Below, one piece after another: positions 44,785-53,603 of a DNA stretch of 64,000 nt (its first letter is position 1; each line of letters begins with the position of its first letter). A program made the translations under genes and the position numbers. The DNA comes from Holophaga sp. GTDB lineage: Bacteria > Acidobacteriota > Holophagae > Holophagales > Holophagaceae. A model generated the notes under the pieces. The model searched no databases. It worked only from the letters and a program-made list of their open reading frames with translations, and was not told where the DNA came from. The DNA is taken from assembly GCA_016715205.1 (NCBI GenBank), contig JADKBC010000049.1, forward strand, positions 186,001-250,000, in the 5' to 3' direction.

Positions 44785-46077
44785 TCACTTTCCTCCCTGG
44801 CGCGGATCCGTGATGACACCGGTGATGGCCGAAGCTGCGGCCACCGCGGGGCTGCAAAGGTAGACACCAGATTTGGGGTTGCCCATGCGGCCCTTGAAAT
44901 TTCGGTTGGTGGTGCTGAGGGCGGTTTCGTCGTCTCCCAGGGCGCCTTCGTGGACCCCCAAGCAGGGTCCGCAGCCAGAGTTCATCACCACGGCGCCCGC
45001 TTTCATCAGATCGTGCACGTAGCCCAGATCCAGGGCCTGGCCGAAGATCCGCCCCGAGGCCGGGAAGACCAGCATCCGCACATCCTGGGCCACCTTTTTT
45101 CCCCGTAGGATATCGGCGGCCATGGCGAGATCATCCAGGCGGCCGTTGGTGCAACTGCCGATGACGATCTGGTGGACCTTGGTGCCCACCACCTCGGCGA
45201 TGGGTTTCACGTTGTCCACCATGTGGGGACAGGCGATCTGCGGCGTCAGGGTGTTGATGTCGATTTCCACGACGCGTTCGTAGACCGCATCGGGATCGGG
45301 AGTGGTCAGGGTGATTTCATCCGTCACCCCGGCTTCTTCCCGCAGGTAGCGGAGGGTTTCCTGGTCCCCGGGCACGATGCCACTGGTGGCGCCAGCCTCC
45401 ACGCTCATGTTGCAGATCACCAGACGGCCGGAGGTGCTCATTTTGCGGATGGTTTCGCCATGGAATTCGATGGCCCGGAAGTTCGCGCCCTGGGCCGTAA
45501 GTGTGCCGATGAGGTGCAGGATCAAATCCTTTGGCCCCACGAATTCAGAGAATTCACCCGAAACCACCACCTTGATGGTGGCGGGGACTTCCACGTTCAC
45601 GGCAAACCCAAGGGTCCATACCGAGGCCATCTCGGTGGCACCGATGCCGAAGGAGAAGGCCCCCAGCGCCCCATGGCTGGTGGTGTGGCTGTCGGTGCCC
45701 ACCACCACAAATCCGGGTCGCACGTAGCCGTATTCGGGCAGGATCTGATGGCAGATGCCGCCCACGTCGCCCCGCACATCATGGAATTTGGCAATGCCAT
45801 GCTGGGCTACGAATTCGCGGATCTTCTTCTGGTTGGTGGCGGTCTTGGGGGATTCTGCTGGCACCCGGTGATCAAAGATGATGGCGATGCGGGAAGAATC
45901 CCAGGGCGTGGCTTCCCGCCCGCTGCCCTCGTACACCTCCTTGAACTGATTGATCACCAGCGCCGCATTCTCGTGGGACATGGCGAGATCCACCCTGGGC
46001 TCCACCACATCACCAGCCTTCACCAAGGCAAGCCCCGAAGCCCGCGCCAGGATCTTTTCCACAACGGTCATACCCAT
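44785..46077 (-). CDS. leuC: 3-Isopropylmalate dehydratase-type large subunit
   Basis: 430 residues, aconitase superfamily. The 4Fe-4S Cys residues lie in IGSCTNGR and NSGCGPCLG. TDSHTTSHGALGAFSFGIG is intact. The short (about 420-residue) form with a separate small subunit is the archaeal/clostridial LeuC-HacA-DmdA type. The neighbouring family III CoA-transferase and purine-type catabolic cluster argue that it need not be leucine synthesis. Confidence 0.88.
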   Translation of the reverse strand: MGMTVVEKILARASGLALVKAGDVVEPRVDLAMSHENAALVINQFKEVYEGSGREATPWDSSRIAIIFDHRVPAESPKTATNQKKIREFVAQHGIAKFHDVRGDVGGICHQILPEYGYVRPGFVVVGTDSHTTSHGALGAFSFGIGATEMASVWTLGFAVNVEVPATIKVVVSGEFSEFVGPKDLILHLIGTLTAQGANFRAIEFHGETIRKMSTSGRLVICNMSVEAGATSGIVPGDQETLRYLREEAGVTDEITLTTPDPDAVYERVVEIDINTLTPQIACPHMVDNVKPIAEVVGTKVHQIVIGSCTNGRLDDLAMAADILRGKKVAQDVRMLVFPASGRIFGQALDLGYVHDLMKAGAVVMNSGCGPCLGVHEGALGDDETALSTTNRNFKGRMGNPKSGVYLCSPAVAAASAITGVITDPRQGGK

Positions 46078-46156
46078 GATGTTCCCCCCTGTTTTTTTAA
46101 TTTTTTCTTCGTTTGGGGGCGAAGCACTCCATCGTGTGACTTCGTGGCCCCTTTTT

Positions 46157-47359
46157 CTAGATCACACCCTTTGACTTCAGTTCCATGAGTTCCGTTTCAC
46201 CGTACCCGATGCGCCCCAAAATTTCCTGGTTGTGCTGCCCCAGGGTGGGAGGTGGTGTTTCCACATCGCCGCGGGTCTTGTCGAACAGGGCCGTGAGGCC
46301 AAAGACTTCGATTTCACCGATGCCGGGTGCATCCACTTTCTGCAACACGCCCCGGTGCTGGATCTGGGGCTGCCGAAGGGCGTCCCCGAGGCCCAGGATT
46401 TCGCCACTGGGCACATCCTGGGCGTTGAGCAGGGCCACCCATTCGAGGGTGGCGCGCTCCGCCAGCTTGGCTTCGAGCAGGGGGGTGAGCGCCTTCCGGT
46501 TCTTTTTCCGAGTGTCCCGTTCCTGGAACCGAGGATCTGTTTTTAATTCCGGCGTGCCCAGCACGTCGCATACCGCTTCCCACTGCTCCTGTTTGTTGGC
46601 GGCGATGTTGATGAAACCGTCCTGGGTGCGGAAGGTGCCACTGGGCGCGGCGGTGAAGTTGTCGTTGCCCATCACCACCGGCTGAGCATCGCCGATGAGC
46701 AGATTCGCCGCCACCCAGCCCATGAGGGGCATGATGGAATCCAGCAAGGCGATATCGATGAATTGGCCCTCGCCCGTGCGCTCCCGGTGAAATAGGGCCG
46801 CCATCACGGCGAAGGCGGCATTGAGGCCACCCACGGTGTCGCAGACGGGGAACCCGGCTCGCAGGGGATTGAGCCGTTCGTCCCCGTTGATGGCCATCTC
46901 CCCGGAAAGTCCCTGGATGATCTGATCGTAGGCAGGCTTGTCGGCGTCCGGTCCCGTTTGGCCGAAACCCGAGATGGCGCAGTAGATGAGCTTGGGGTTG
47001 AGTTCCTTCAGCACCGAATACCCAATGCCCAGGCGATCCATGACCCCCGGGCGGAAGTTTTCAATGACGAGGTCCGCTTCCGCCGCCAGTTTTTTGAAGA
47101 TGGCCTTGCCTTCAGGAGACTTCGTGTTGAGGCTCACGGATTTCTTGTTGCAGTTCTGGGCCAGAAAACTCGTGCCCATCAGCTTTTTGTTGAAGTCAGG
47201 CACAATGCCCAATTTGCGGGCCAGATCCCCATCCTTGGGGTTTTCGACCTTGATTACCTCGGCCCCAAGCAGCGCCAGGTGGAGGCTGGCAAAGGGCCCC
47301 GACAGTACATTGGTGAGGTCAAGAACCTTTACGCCTTCCAGGATGCGGGGTTTTACCAT
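46157..47359 (-). CDS. Family III CoA-transferase (CaiB/BaiF)
   Basis: 400 residues. ATG 47359 chosen for GGAG upstream and because the domain starts with RILEGVKVLDLTNVLSGPFA. The catalytic Asp lies in PAYDQIIQGLSGE; SGFGQTGP, NFRPGVMDRLGIG and NKQEQWEAVCDVLG are family motifs. It moves CoA between carboxylic acids. It precedes leuC by 79 nt on the same strand, and reads divergently from the xanthine-dehydrogenase-like gene. Confidence 0.9.
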   Translation of the reverse strand: MVKPRILEGVKVLDLTNVLSGPFASLHLALLGAEVIKVENPKDGDLARKLGIVPDFNKKLMGTSFLAQNCNKKSVSLNTKSPEGKAIFKKLAAEADLVIENFRPGVMDRLGIGYSVLKELNPKLIYCAISGFGQTGPDADKPAYDQIIQGLSGEMAINGDERLNPLRAGFPVCDTVGGLNAAFAVMAALFHRERTGEGQFIDIALLDSIMPLMGWVAANLLIGDAQPVVMGNDNFTAAPSGTFRTQDGFINIAANKQEQWEAVCDVLGTPELKTDPRFQERDTRKKNRKALTPLLEAKLAERATLEWVALLNAQDVPSGEILGLGDALRQPQIQHRGVLQKVDAPGIGEIEVFGLTALFDKTRGDVETPPPTLGQHNQEILGRIGYGETELMELKSKGVI

Positions 47360-47476
47360 GGGGTGACTCCGAGGGCCTTTTCCGAAATTCAAGGGGTTCA
47401 CTTCCGCAGGATTGGACCCGAGATTAGCATCACGAGCCTTGGACACGGGGTTCGACGGGGGGTTTTGCGATTACTG

Positions 47477-47513
47477 GATAAAAAATTATCTGTGGTGGTA
47501 AAATTATTTTACC
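47477..47513 (+). promoter_or_regulatory. Two palindromic operators in the xdh/CoA-transferase gap
   Basis: GATAA-AAAA-TTATC (47477-47490) is followed by the 17-bp palindrome GGTAAAATTATTTTACC (47497-47513), perfect except for the centre base. Both lie 32-68 bp upstream of the xdh start. The second resembles sites of RpiR/HexR-type regulators; the first recurs upstream of the permease gene. Confidence 0.6.
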
Positions 47514-47544
47514 CCTGAATATTTTTCTGACCGGAGGCTTTGCC

Positions 47545-50151
47545 ATGGACTTCATCCTCAATGGAAAGCGCACAAGCTACGATGCCAACCCTGAACTCAG
47601 CGTGCTGACCTACCTGCGCGAGGTGGCCGGAATCATCAGCCCCAAGGATGGTTGTTCCGGCGAAGGTGTTTGCGGTTGCTGCACCATTCTGGTGGATGGC
47701 GGGGCGCGACTCAGCTGCCGCATGAAGATGAAGGATGTGGAAGGCAAGCGCCTCACCACCTTGGAGGGCTTGCCCACCACAGAGCGTGATGCCTTCGCCG
47801 ATGCCTTTGTGCTGAAAGGCGGAGTGCAGTGCGGCTTCTGTACGCCGGGCATCGTGATGAAAGCCAAGGCCATGCTGGATAAAAATCCCAATCCCACCCG
47901 CGATGAAATCGCCCAGGGCCTCACCACCAACCTGTGTCGTTGCACCGGCTACAAGAAGGTGGTGGATTCCATCGCGTGCGCGGCCGAGGCCATCCGCGAA
48001 GGCAAGCCGGTGGTGATGGCTACCGGCACCGGCAAGATCGGCAGTCGTCACGGGAAGTACAGCGGGCGCGAAGCGGTGCTGGGCGAGCGTGTGTTTGTGG
48101 CGGATATGAAAGAACCCGGCATGCTTTTTGGCGCCCTTAAGTTCTCGGATCACCCCCGGGCCAAGGTGCTGCACATCGATGTAGCCGAAGCCCTGAAAGT
48201 GCCCGGCGTCGAGCGGGTGCTGACCGCGACCGATATTCCCGGCAAGCGCATTGTGGGCATGATTTTCAAGGATTGGCCGGTGATGGTCGCCGAGGGCGAG
48301 ATCACGCGCTATATCGGCGACGTGCTCGCCGAAGTGGCCGCCACCACAGAGGCTGCCGCCCGCGAGGCCGTGGCTCGTATTCGGGTGGAATACGAAGTCC
48401 TGCCGCCGGTGACCGATATCTTCGAGGCGCTGAAGCCGGAATCGCCGCAGATCACCGACAAGGGCAATACCCTTTCCATTTCGGAAGTGAGGGTGGGCGA
48501 TCCCGAAGCCGCCCTCAAGGCTGCGGCCTTCGTGACGCGGGGGCGCTACGAAACCCAGCGCATCGAGCACGCCTTCCTGGAAATGGAAGCCACCTTTGCG
48601 GTGCCCTGGCAGAAGGATGGCGAGAAGGGCGTCAAAGTCTTCGATTGCGGCCAGGGCGTGTATGAGGATCGCGTGCAGTTGGCGGCCATGCTCGGTCTCG
48701 CCGAAAAGCGTGTGAATGTGGTTCAGGTGCAGAACGGCGGTGGCTTCGGTGGCAAGGAAGATCTCACCACCCAGGGCCACGCCACGCTGCTGTGCTGGCA
48801 TACGGAGCGCCCCGTGATGGTGCGCCTCACCCGCCAGGAGTCCCTGCGCATGCATCCCAAGCGCCACCCCATCGTGATGGAGTACGCCCTGGGCTGCGAT
48901 GCCAACGGTAAGCTAACGGCCCTGATTTCCACCATGCATTCGGATTCCGGCGCCTACGCCAGTGTGGGCATGAAGGTCATCGAGCGGGCCGTGGCCCATG
49001 CGGCGGCGGCCTACACAGTGCCCAATGTGCACGTGAAAGGCACAGCGGTCATCACCAATAACGTGCCCTGTGGTGCCATGCGGGGTTTTGGGGTGAACCA
49101 ATCCTGTTTTGCGATGGAATCCTGCATGGACGAACTCTGCCGCATGGGTGGTTTCGACCGGTGGCAATTCCGGTGGGATAACGCGCTGGTGGAAGGCAAG
49201 AGCACGGCCACCGGGCAGATCCTGAAGGGTGGCGTGGGTGTGCGGGCCTGCCTCGAAGCCCTCAAAGAGCGTTTCCAGAACGCCAAGATCGCGGGTCTTG
49301 CGGCGGGTATCAAGAACACCGGCATCGGCTGTGGCATGCCCGATTACGGCAAGGCCAAGATCGTGGTCGAGGCCGCAGATCGTGTGGTGTTGCACCATGG
49401 GTGGTGCGAAATGGGGCAGGGGGTCTACACCATGGCCCTGCAAACCCTGGTGGAAGAAACGGGCATTGATCCCCAGTACATCGAAGTGCGCGTGGACACC
49501 GATGAGGAAACCGCCGCCGGTATGACCACGGCCTCGCGTGGTACTTCCCTGGTGGGTAATTCGGTACGGGTGACGGCCCAGGGGCTGAAAAAGGACCTTC
49601 TTTCAGGCAAGACCCTGGCCGATCTCGTGGGCCAGGAATACAAGGGCGAATGGGTTTGCGATTGGACCACCAAGGTGGGCCATGAACCGCCCCCCGGCAA
49701 GGATGTGGTGACGCACTATTCGTACGGCTATGCCGCGCAGATGGTGGAACTGGATGAGACCGGCAAGATCACCCGCATCACCGCTGCCCACGACGCCGGT
49801 CGCATCATGAATCCCACCCTGTTCGAAGGCCAGATCGAAGGCGCGCTGCACATGGGTTTGGGCTATGCCCTGACGGAAGAATTTCCCTTCAAGGATGGCT
49901 TCCCGGTCTCCTTCAAGATGGCGGATCTGGGGATCATTCGGCCCCGGGATATGCCGCCCGTGGAGGTGATCGGCGTGGAAGTGGCCGACCTGCACGGTCC
50001 CTATGGTGCCAAGGGCGTGGGTGAAATCGGGCTGGTGCCCACCGCCGCTGCCGTGGCCAATGCCCTCTGCCAGCTCGATGGCATTCGCCGCACCACACTG
50101 CCCATGCGGGAATTGAAAGCCCTCGGCAGGAAACCCAAGGGAGTTCAGTAA
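47545..50151 (+). CDS. Fused xanthine-dehydrogenase-like molybdenum hydroxylase
   Basis: 868 residues. Two [2Fe-2S] domains form the N-terminus (Cys 37, 43, 46, 58; then Cys 96, 99, 131, 133 in CGFCTPG and CRCTGYK), followed after a linker by the molybdopterin domains (RVEYEVLPPVTDI, QNGGGFGGKEDL, PCGAMRGFGVNQS, MGQGVYTM, GAKGVGEIGLVPT). The single-chain order without an FAD subunit matches the selenium-dependent xanthine dehydrogenase/XdhD group. Likely oxidises or reduces purines, with electrons passing to or from YgfK encoded next. GGAGG precedes the ATG. Confidence 0.87.
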   Translation: MDFILNGKRTSYDANPELSVLTYLREVAGIISPKDGCSGEGVCGCCTILVDGGARLSCRMKMKDVEGKRLTTLEGLPTTERDAFADAFVLKGGVQCGFCTPGIVMKAKAMLDKNPNPTRDEIAQGLTTNLCRCTGYKKVVDSIACAAEAIREGKPVVMATGTGKIGSRHGKYSGREAVLGERVFVADMKEPGMLFGALKFSDHPRAKVLHIDVAEALKVPGVERVLTATDIPGKRIVGMIFKDWPVMVAEGEITRYIGDVLAEVAATTEAAAREAVARIRVEYEVLPPVTDIFEALKPESPQITDKGNTLSISEVRVGDPEAALKAAAFVTRGRYETQRIEHAFLEMEATFAVPWQKDGEKGVKVFDCGQGVYEDRVQLAAMLGLAEKRVNVVQVQNGGGFGGKEDLTTQGHATLLCWHTERPVMVRLTRQESLRMHPKRHPIVMEYALGCDANGKLTALISTMHSDSGAYASVGMKVIERAVAHAAAAYTVPNVHVKGTAVITNNVPCGAMRGFGVNQSCFAMESCMDELCRMGGFDRWQFRWDNALVEGKSTATGQILKGGVGVRACLEALKERFQNAKIAGLAAGIKNTGIGCGMPDYGKAKIVVEAADRVVLHHGWCEMGQGVYTMALQTLVEETGIDPQYIEVRVDTDEETAAGMTTASRGTSLVGNSVRVTAQGLKKDLLSGKTLADLVGQEYKGEWVCDWTTKVGHEPPPGKDVVTHYSYGYAAQMVELDETGKITRITAAHDAGRIMNPTLFEGQIEGALHMGLGYALTEEFPFKDGFPVSFKMADLGIIRPRDMPPVEVIGVEVADLHGPYGAKGVGEIGLVPTAAAVANALCQLDGIRRTTLPMRELKALGRKPKGVQ

Positions 50152-52322
50152 TGGAAAAGGCTTTCCGCCCTGCGCCCCTTGAGCTGCTAGCTCGCTGGAT
50201 CTTTGACGAATTCGATTCCCGCGACACGGTGCTGGGCATACCGAAGGCGAATTTCCAGATTCCGGATGCGAAGCTTGCCTCCCGGATGTTTGGCCGCACT
50301 CTGGCGGCGCCCCTCGGCGTGGCGGCGGGACCGCACACGCAGCTCTCACAAAACATCATCGCCAGTTGGCTCTGCGGCGCGCGCTTCATTGAGCTGAAAA
50401 CGGTCCAGATCCTGGATGAAATCGCGGTCAGCCGACCTTGCATCGATTCGGCGGACGAGACCTACAACTGCGAATGGTCCCAGGAGCTCAAGCTCGAACA
50501 ATCCTTCGATGAGTACCTTCACGCCTGGGTGCTGGTGCATGCGCTCGCCCACAAGGTAGGGCTCAAGGATCCCGGGACGCACTTCGCGATGAGTGTTGGC
50601 TATAACCTGGAGGGTATTCAGCATCCACGGGTACAGCGTTTCATCGCGTCCATGCGGGATGCGCGGCATGCCTTGCCTGCGGCCATTGAGGCCGTGGCCA
50701 AAACCTACCCTGCGGTGCGCGACATCGAGATCCCGCATCAGCTCTCGGATCACATCACCCTTTCCACCATGCACGGTTGTCCACCCGTGGAGATCGAGCG
50801 CATCGCCCGCTACCTGCTCACCGACCTGGGCGTGAACACCTGGGTGAAACTGAACCCCACGCTGCTCGGCCCGGAGCGGTTGCGCGGCATTCTCAACCGC
50901 ACCCTGGGTTTTGATATCGACGTGCCCAACGCGGCCTTCGACCATGATCCGAAATTTGACGATGCCATGGCCATGGTGAGGAACCTCGCCAAGGTTGCCG
51001 AAGAGTTGCCCCAGCAATTCGGCATCAAGCTCTCCAACACCCTCGAAGTGGTGAACAAACGTCCGGTTTTCCCCAGCAGTGAAAACATGATGTACATGTC
51101 GGGCCGGTCGTTGCACCCCTTGACCCTGACGTTGGCCAAGCTGGTGACGGAAGCCTTGGACGGCCAGGTGCCCATCAGCTTCTGTGGCGGTGCCGATGCT
51201 ACCAATTTCGCTGATCTGGTGGCCGATGGTCTTTCGCCGATCACCGTCTGCACGGATCTCTTGAAGCCCGGTGGCTACGCGCGGTTGCAGCAGTACCTGG
51301 TGAACCTTGAACACGCCATGACCGAAGCAGGCACCGGTACGCTCGAAGCCTTTGTTCACGCCCGTTCGGGCGGGCAGGGCCCGCGCTTCACACTGGCCCG
51401 CCATGCGGAATGTGTCGTTGACGATGCCCGCTATGCCCGTCGTGAGCGCCCTTTGAATTTCAAGGGCACCCGCACGCTGGGCGCATTTGATTGCATCGCG
51501 GCCCCCTGCCAGGACGCCTGCCCGGCGCACCAGAACATCCCGGATTACCTCTGGCTGGTGGCCCATGGGAAGCCCACTGAAGCCATGGATGTCATTCTGC
51601 GTACCAATCCCTTGCCTGGTGTGACTGGCAGCATTTGCGACCATCCCTGCACCGAACGCTGCGTGCGGAATTTCTACGACGCGCCTTTGGGCATCCGCGA
51701 GATCAAGCGTTTCGCCTTTGAACATACCCAGGCGCCTCATGAACGCCCAGGTGTCGCCGTGGGTGTGAAGGTGGCCATCATGGGCGCCGGTCCCGCAGGC
51801 ATGTCCGCTGCGTACTTCCTCGCCAAGATGGGCTTTGAGCCCGAAATCTTTGAAGCCAAAACGCACCTGGGCGGCATGGTGGGCGGCGCCGTGCCCCGAT
51901 ATCGATTGGATGACAATGCACTCACGGTGGACCTGGAACGCTTGAAACAGCTCGGCGTAAAAATCCATCTCGGTACCCGCATGGGTCGGGATCTGTCCCT
52001 GGCCGACCTGCGCAAGGGCTTCTCCTATCAGTTTGTGGGGGTCGGTGCCCAGCGGGGCAAGCGTCTGGGCATTGAGGGAGAAACTGCCCTCGGTGTGATC
52101 GATGGGCTGGAATTTCTCGACAAGGTCCGGGCCCAGGAACCCCTGGACCTTGGCCAGTACATTCTCGTCATCGGCGGGGCAATTCCGCCATGGACGCGGC
52201 CCGTTCCGCGCGACGATTGGCACCGAACGCTTCCGTTTCCCTGGTCTATCGGCGCACCCGGGCAGAAATGCCCGCGGATCCCGAGGAAGTCCACGACTGC
52301 ATCCTGGAGGGCATCGGCCTGA
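50151..52322 (+). CDS. ygfK: YgfK-like oxidoreductase, 5' part of a frameshifted gene
   Basis: The 723-codon frame starts at ATG 50151 (TAATG overlap with xdh). It contains a dihydropyrimidine-dehydrogenase-like TIM barrel (about 60-420, TMHGCPPVEIERIA, VKLNPTLLGPE), a Cys-rich ferredoxin-like segment (CIAAPCQDACPAHQ, CDHPCTERC) and the first FAD/NAD domain (IMGAGPAGMSAAYFLA). Correct reading stops at VIGG near 52175; after that the frame continues out of phase to 52322. One missing G in the run 52176-52179 explains it. The whole reconstructed gene is 50151-53443, about 1098 codons, close to YgfK length. Confidence 0.85.
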   Translation: MEKAFRPAPLELLARWIFDEFDSRDTVLGIPKANFQIPDAKLASRMFGRTLAAPLGVAAGPHTQLSQNIIASWLCGARFIELKTVQILDEIAVSRPCIDSADETYNCEWSQELKLEQSFDEYLHAWVLVHALAHKVGLKDPGTHFAMSVGYNLEGIQHPRVQRFIASMRDARHALPAAIEAVAKTYPAVRDIEIPHQLSDHITLSTMHGCPPVEIERIARYLLTDLGVNTWVKLNPTLLGPERLRGILNRTLGFDIDVPNAAFDHDPKFDDAMAMVRNLAKVAEELPQQFGIKLSNTLEVVNKRPVFPSSENMMYMSGRSLHPLTLTLAKLVTEALDGQVPISFCGGADATNFADLVADGLSPITVCTDLLKPGGYARLQQYLVNLEHAMTEAGTGTLEAFVHARSGGQGPRFTLARHAECVVDDARYARRERPLNFKGTRTLGAFDCIAAPCQDACPAHQNIPDYLWLVAHGKPTEAMDVILRTNPLPGVTGSICDHPCTERCVRNFYDAPLGIREIKRFAFEHTQAPHERPGVAVGVKVAIMGAGPAGMSAAYFLAKMGFEPEIFEAKTHLGGMVGGAVPRYRLDDNALTVDLERLKQLGVKIHLGTRMGRDLSLADLRKGFSYQFVGVGAQRGKRLGIEGETALGVIDGLEFLDKVRAQEPLDLGQYILVIGGAIPPWTRPVPRDDWHRTLPFPWSIGAPGQKCPRIPRKSTTASWRASA

Positions 52323-53443
52323 AGGATCTTCTGGCCCCCGCCCACGTGGTGATCGAAGGCGGGAAGGTGGTGGGCCTCGCCTGCACCCGCATGAAGCTTG
52401 GGGCGCCGGATGCGTCGGGCCGGCCACGCCCAGTGCCGGTGGAAGGTCCGTTGGAAATCCTGCCGGCGGACACGATTCTTCCCGCCATTGGTCAGGAGAC
52501 CGTGCTGGATTTCCTGGGGGATCTCCATCTGAACCATCACCGCGATGGCACGCTAATCGTGGATCCTGCTACCTGCGAAACAAGCCTTCCGGGCCTTTTT
52601 GCCGGGGGTGACGTGGCCCGGGGGCCCGCCTCGGTCATCAAGGCCATCGCCGATGGACGCAAAGCAGCCGAGGCGATCGGGCTTAAACACGGCGTAGCCC
52701 TGGCGGCAGAGCCGGAGCTTGCGAAGGACACCCCTGTGGACCTTCTGCTCGCCAAGAAAGCCCGCCACAAGTCGCCTCAGACCGTGCCGGTGCTACCGGT
52801 GCAGGAGCGGGGTGGCTTCAAGGAAGTCATCCAAAGCCTCGATCCAGAGGCGGCGAGAGAAGAGGCCCGCCGTTGCCTGGACTGCGACGAACTGTGCAGC
52901 TTGTGCGTCACTGTTTGTCCCAATCGCGCCAACCGAGCCTACGCTGTGAGGCCCTTTGCGCTCGAATTGCCTGCGCTGGTGATGCGCGAGGGCAGGCTGG
53001 TGACGGAAGGAGCGCGGCCCTTTGTCGTCAACCAGGACGTTCAGATCCTTAACGTGGGCGACTTCTGCAACGCGTGTGGCAACTGCAACACCTTCTGCCC
53101 CACATCCGGCGCTCCCTATAAGGACAAACCCCGTTTCTGGATCGATGCCGAGGGCTATGCCGAAGCCCAGGGGGATGTCTTCCGCATGCACCACACCGGA
53201 GACGCCCTGGTTCTGGACGCACGCCTCGGCGGCGTTGCCCATCGCCTGGAGTCACATGCCGGCCTCAGCACCTACTGTTCAGGCGACCTCGTGGTTCGCT
53301 TCGATACAGGAACGTGGCGACTTCTTGATGCGGAATTTTTAGGAGCCTGGATGGAGGGCCGTGTCTTTGATCTCTCGCCCGTTGCGACCTTGATTGCGCT
53401 TCTGGGTTCGAATTCGGTTGTTCCACACGTGGCCTTCAGCTAA
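52190..53443 (+). CDS. ygfK: YgfK-like oxidoreductase, 3' part of a frameshifted gene
   Basis: 417 codons from an internal ATG at 52190. The true frame continues from 52180, reading GGGNSAMDAARSARRL once one G is restored. It holds the NAD-binding half of a GltD-like domain (LPAIGQE, LPGLFAGGDVARGPASV) and a C-terminal pair of 4Fe-4S motifs (CLDCDELCSLCVTVCPNRA, CNACGNCNTFCPTSG). On its own it lacks a ribosome site, so unless the shift is a sequencing artefact or is bypassed, no full enzyme is made. Confidence 0.85.
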   Translation: MDAARSARRLAPNASVSLVYRRTRAEMPADPEEVHDCILEGIGLKDLLAPAHVVIEGGKVVGLACTRMKLGAPDASGRPRPVPVEGPLEILPADTILPAIGQETVLDFLGDLHLNHHRDGTLIVDPATCETSLPGLFAGGDVARGPASVIKAIADGRKAAEAIGLKHGVALAAEPELAKDTPVDLLLAKKARHKSPQTVPVLPVQERGGFKEVIQSLDPEAAREEARRCLDCDELCSLCVTVCPNRANRAYAVRPFALELPALVMREGRLVTEGARPFVVNQDVQILNVGDFCNACGNCNTFCPTSGAPYKDKPRFWIDAEGYAEAQGDVFRMHHTGDALVLDARLGGVAHRLESHAGLSTYCSGDLVVRFDTGTWRLLDAEFLGAWMEGRVFDLSPVATLIALLGSNSVVPHVAFS

Positions 53444-53466
53444 GCGCCGCAGGGCGGAACCGGCAA

Positions 53467-53528
53467 GATAAAAAATTATCTACTAGAGACAAAAATTTAC
53501 TTGACCTGATAATGTTTTGTTTTATAAT
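53467..53528 (+). promoter_or_regulatory. Operator and sigma70-type promoter for the permease operon
   Basis: GATAA-AAAA-TTATC (53467-53480) repeats exactly the element found upstream of xdh. It is followed by TTGACC (53501-53506) and TATAAT (53523-53528), spaced 16 bp, a strong sigma70 match in an AT-rich 160-nt gap. Transcription would start about 70 nt before the permease ATG. Confidence 0.65.
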
Positions 53529-53603
53529 TTAATTGTCGATTTTTATAATTCTTAATAAGCGAAAGTTTTATTAATTAACCTCTATAAATCTACTGGAGAA
53601 CGC

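Noticed and set aside
46078..46156. Terminator between the CoA-transferase and leuC
   Set aside because: CTTCG-CGAAG can pair with an 8-nt loop, but the run that follows on the coding strand is A, not T, so it does not look like an intrinsic terminator.
52140..52220. Programmed -1 frameshift in ygfK
   Set aside because: The GGGG run would allow a -1 slip, but there is no typical slippery heptamer with a downstream pseudoknot that I can see; loss of one base is simpler. Left open in the finding.
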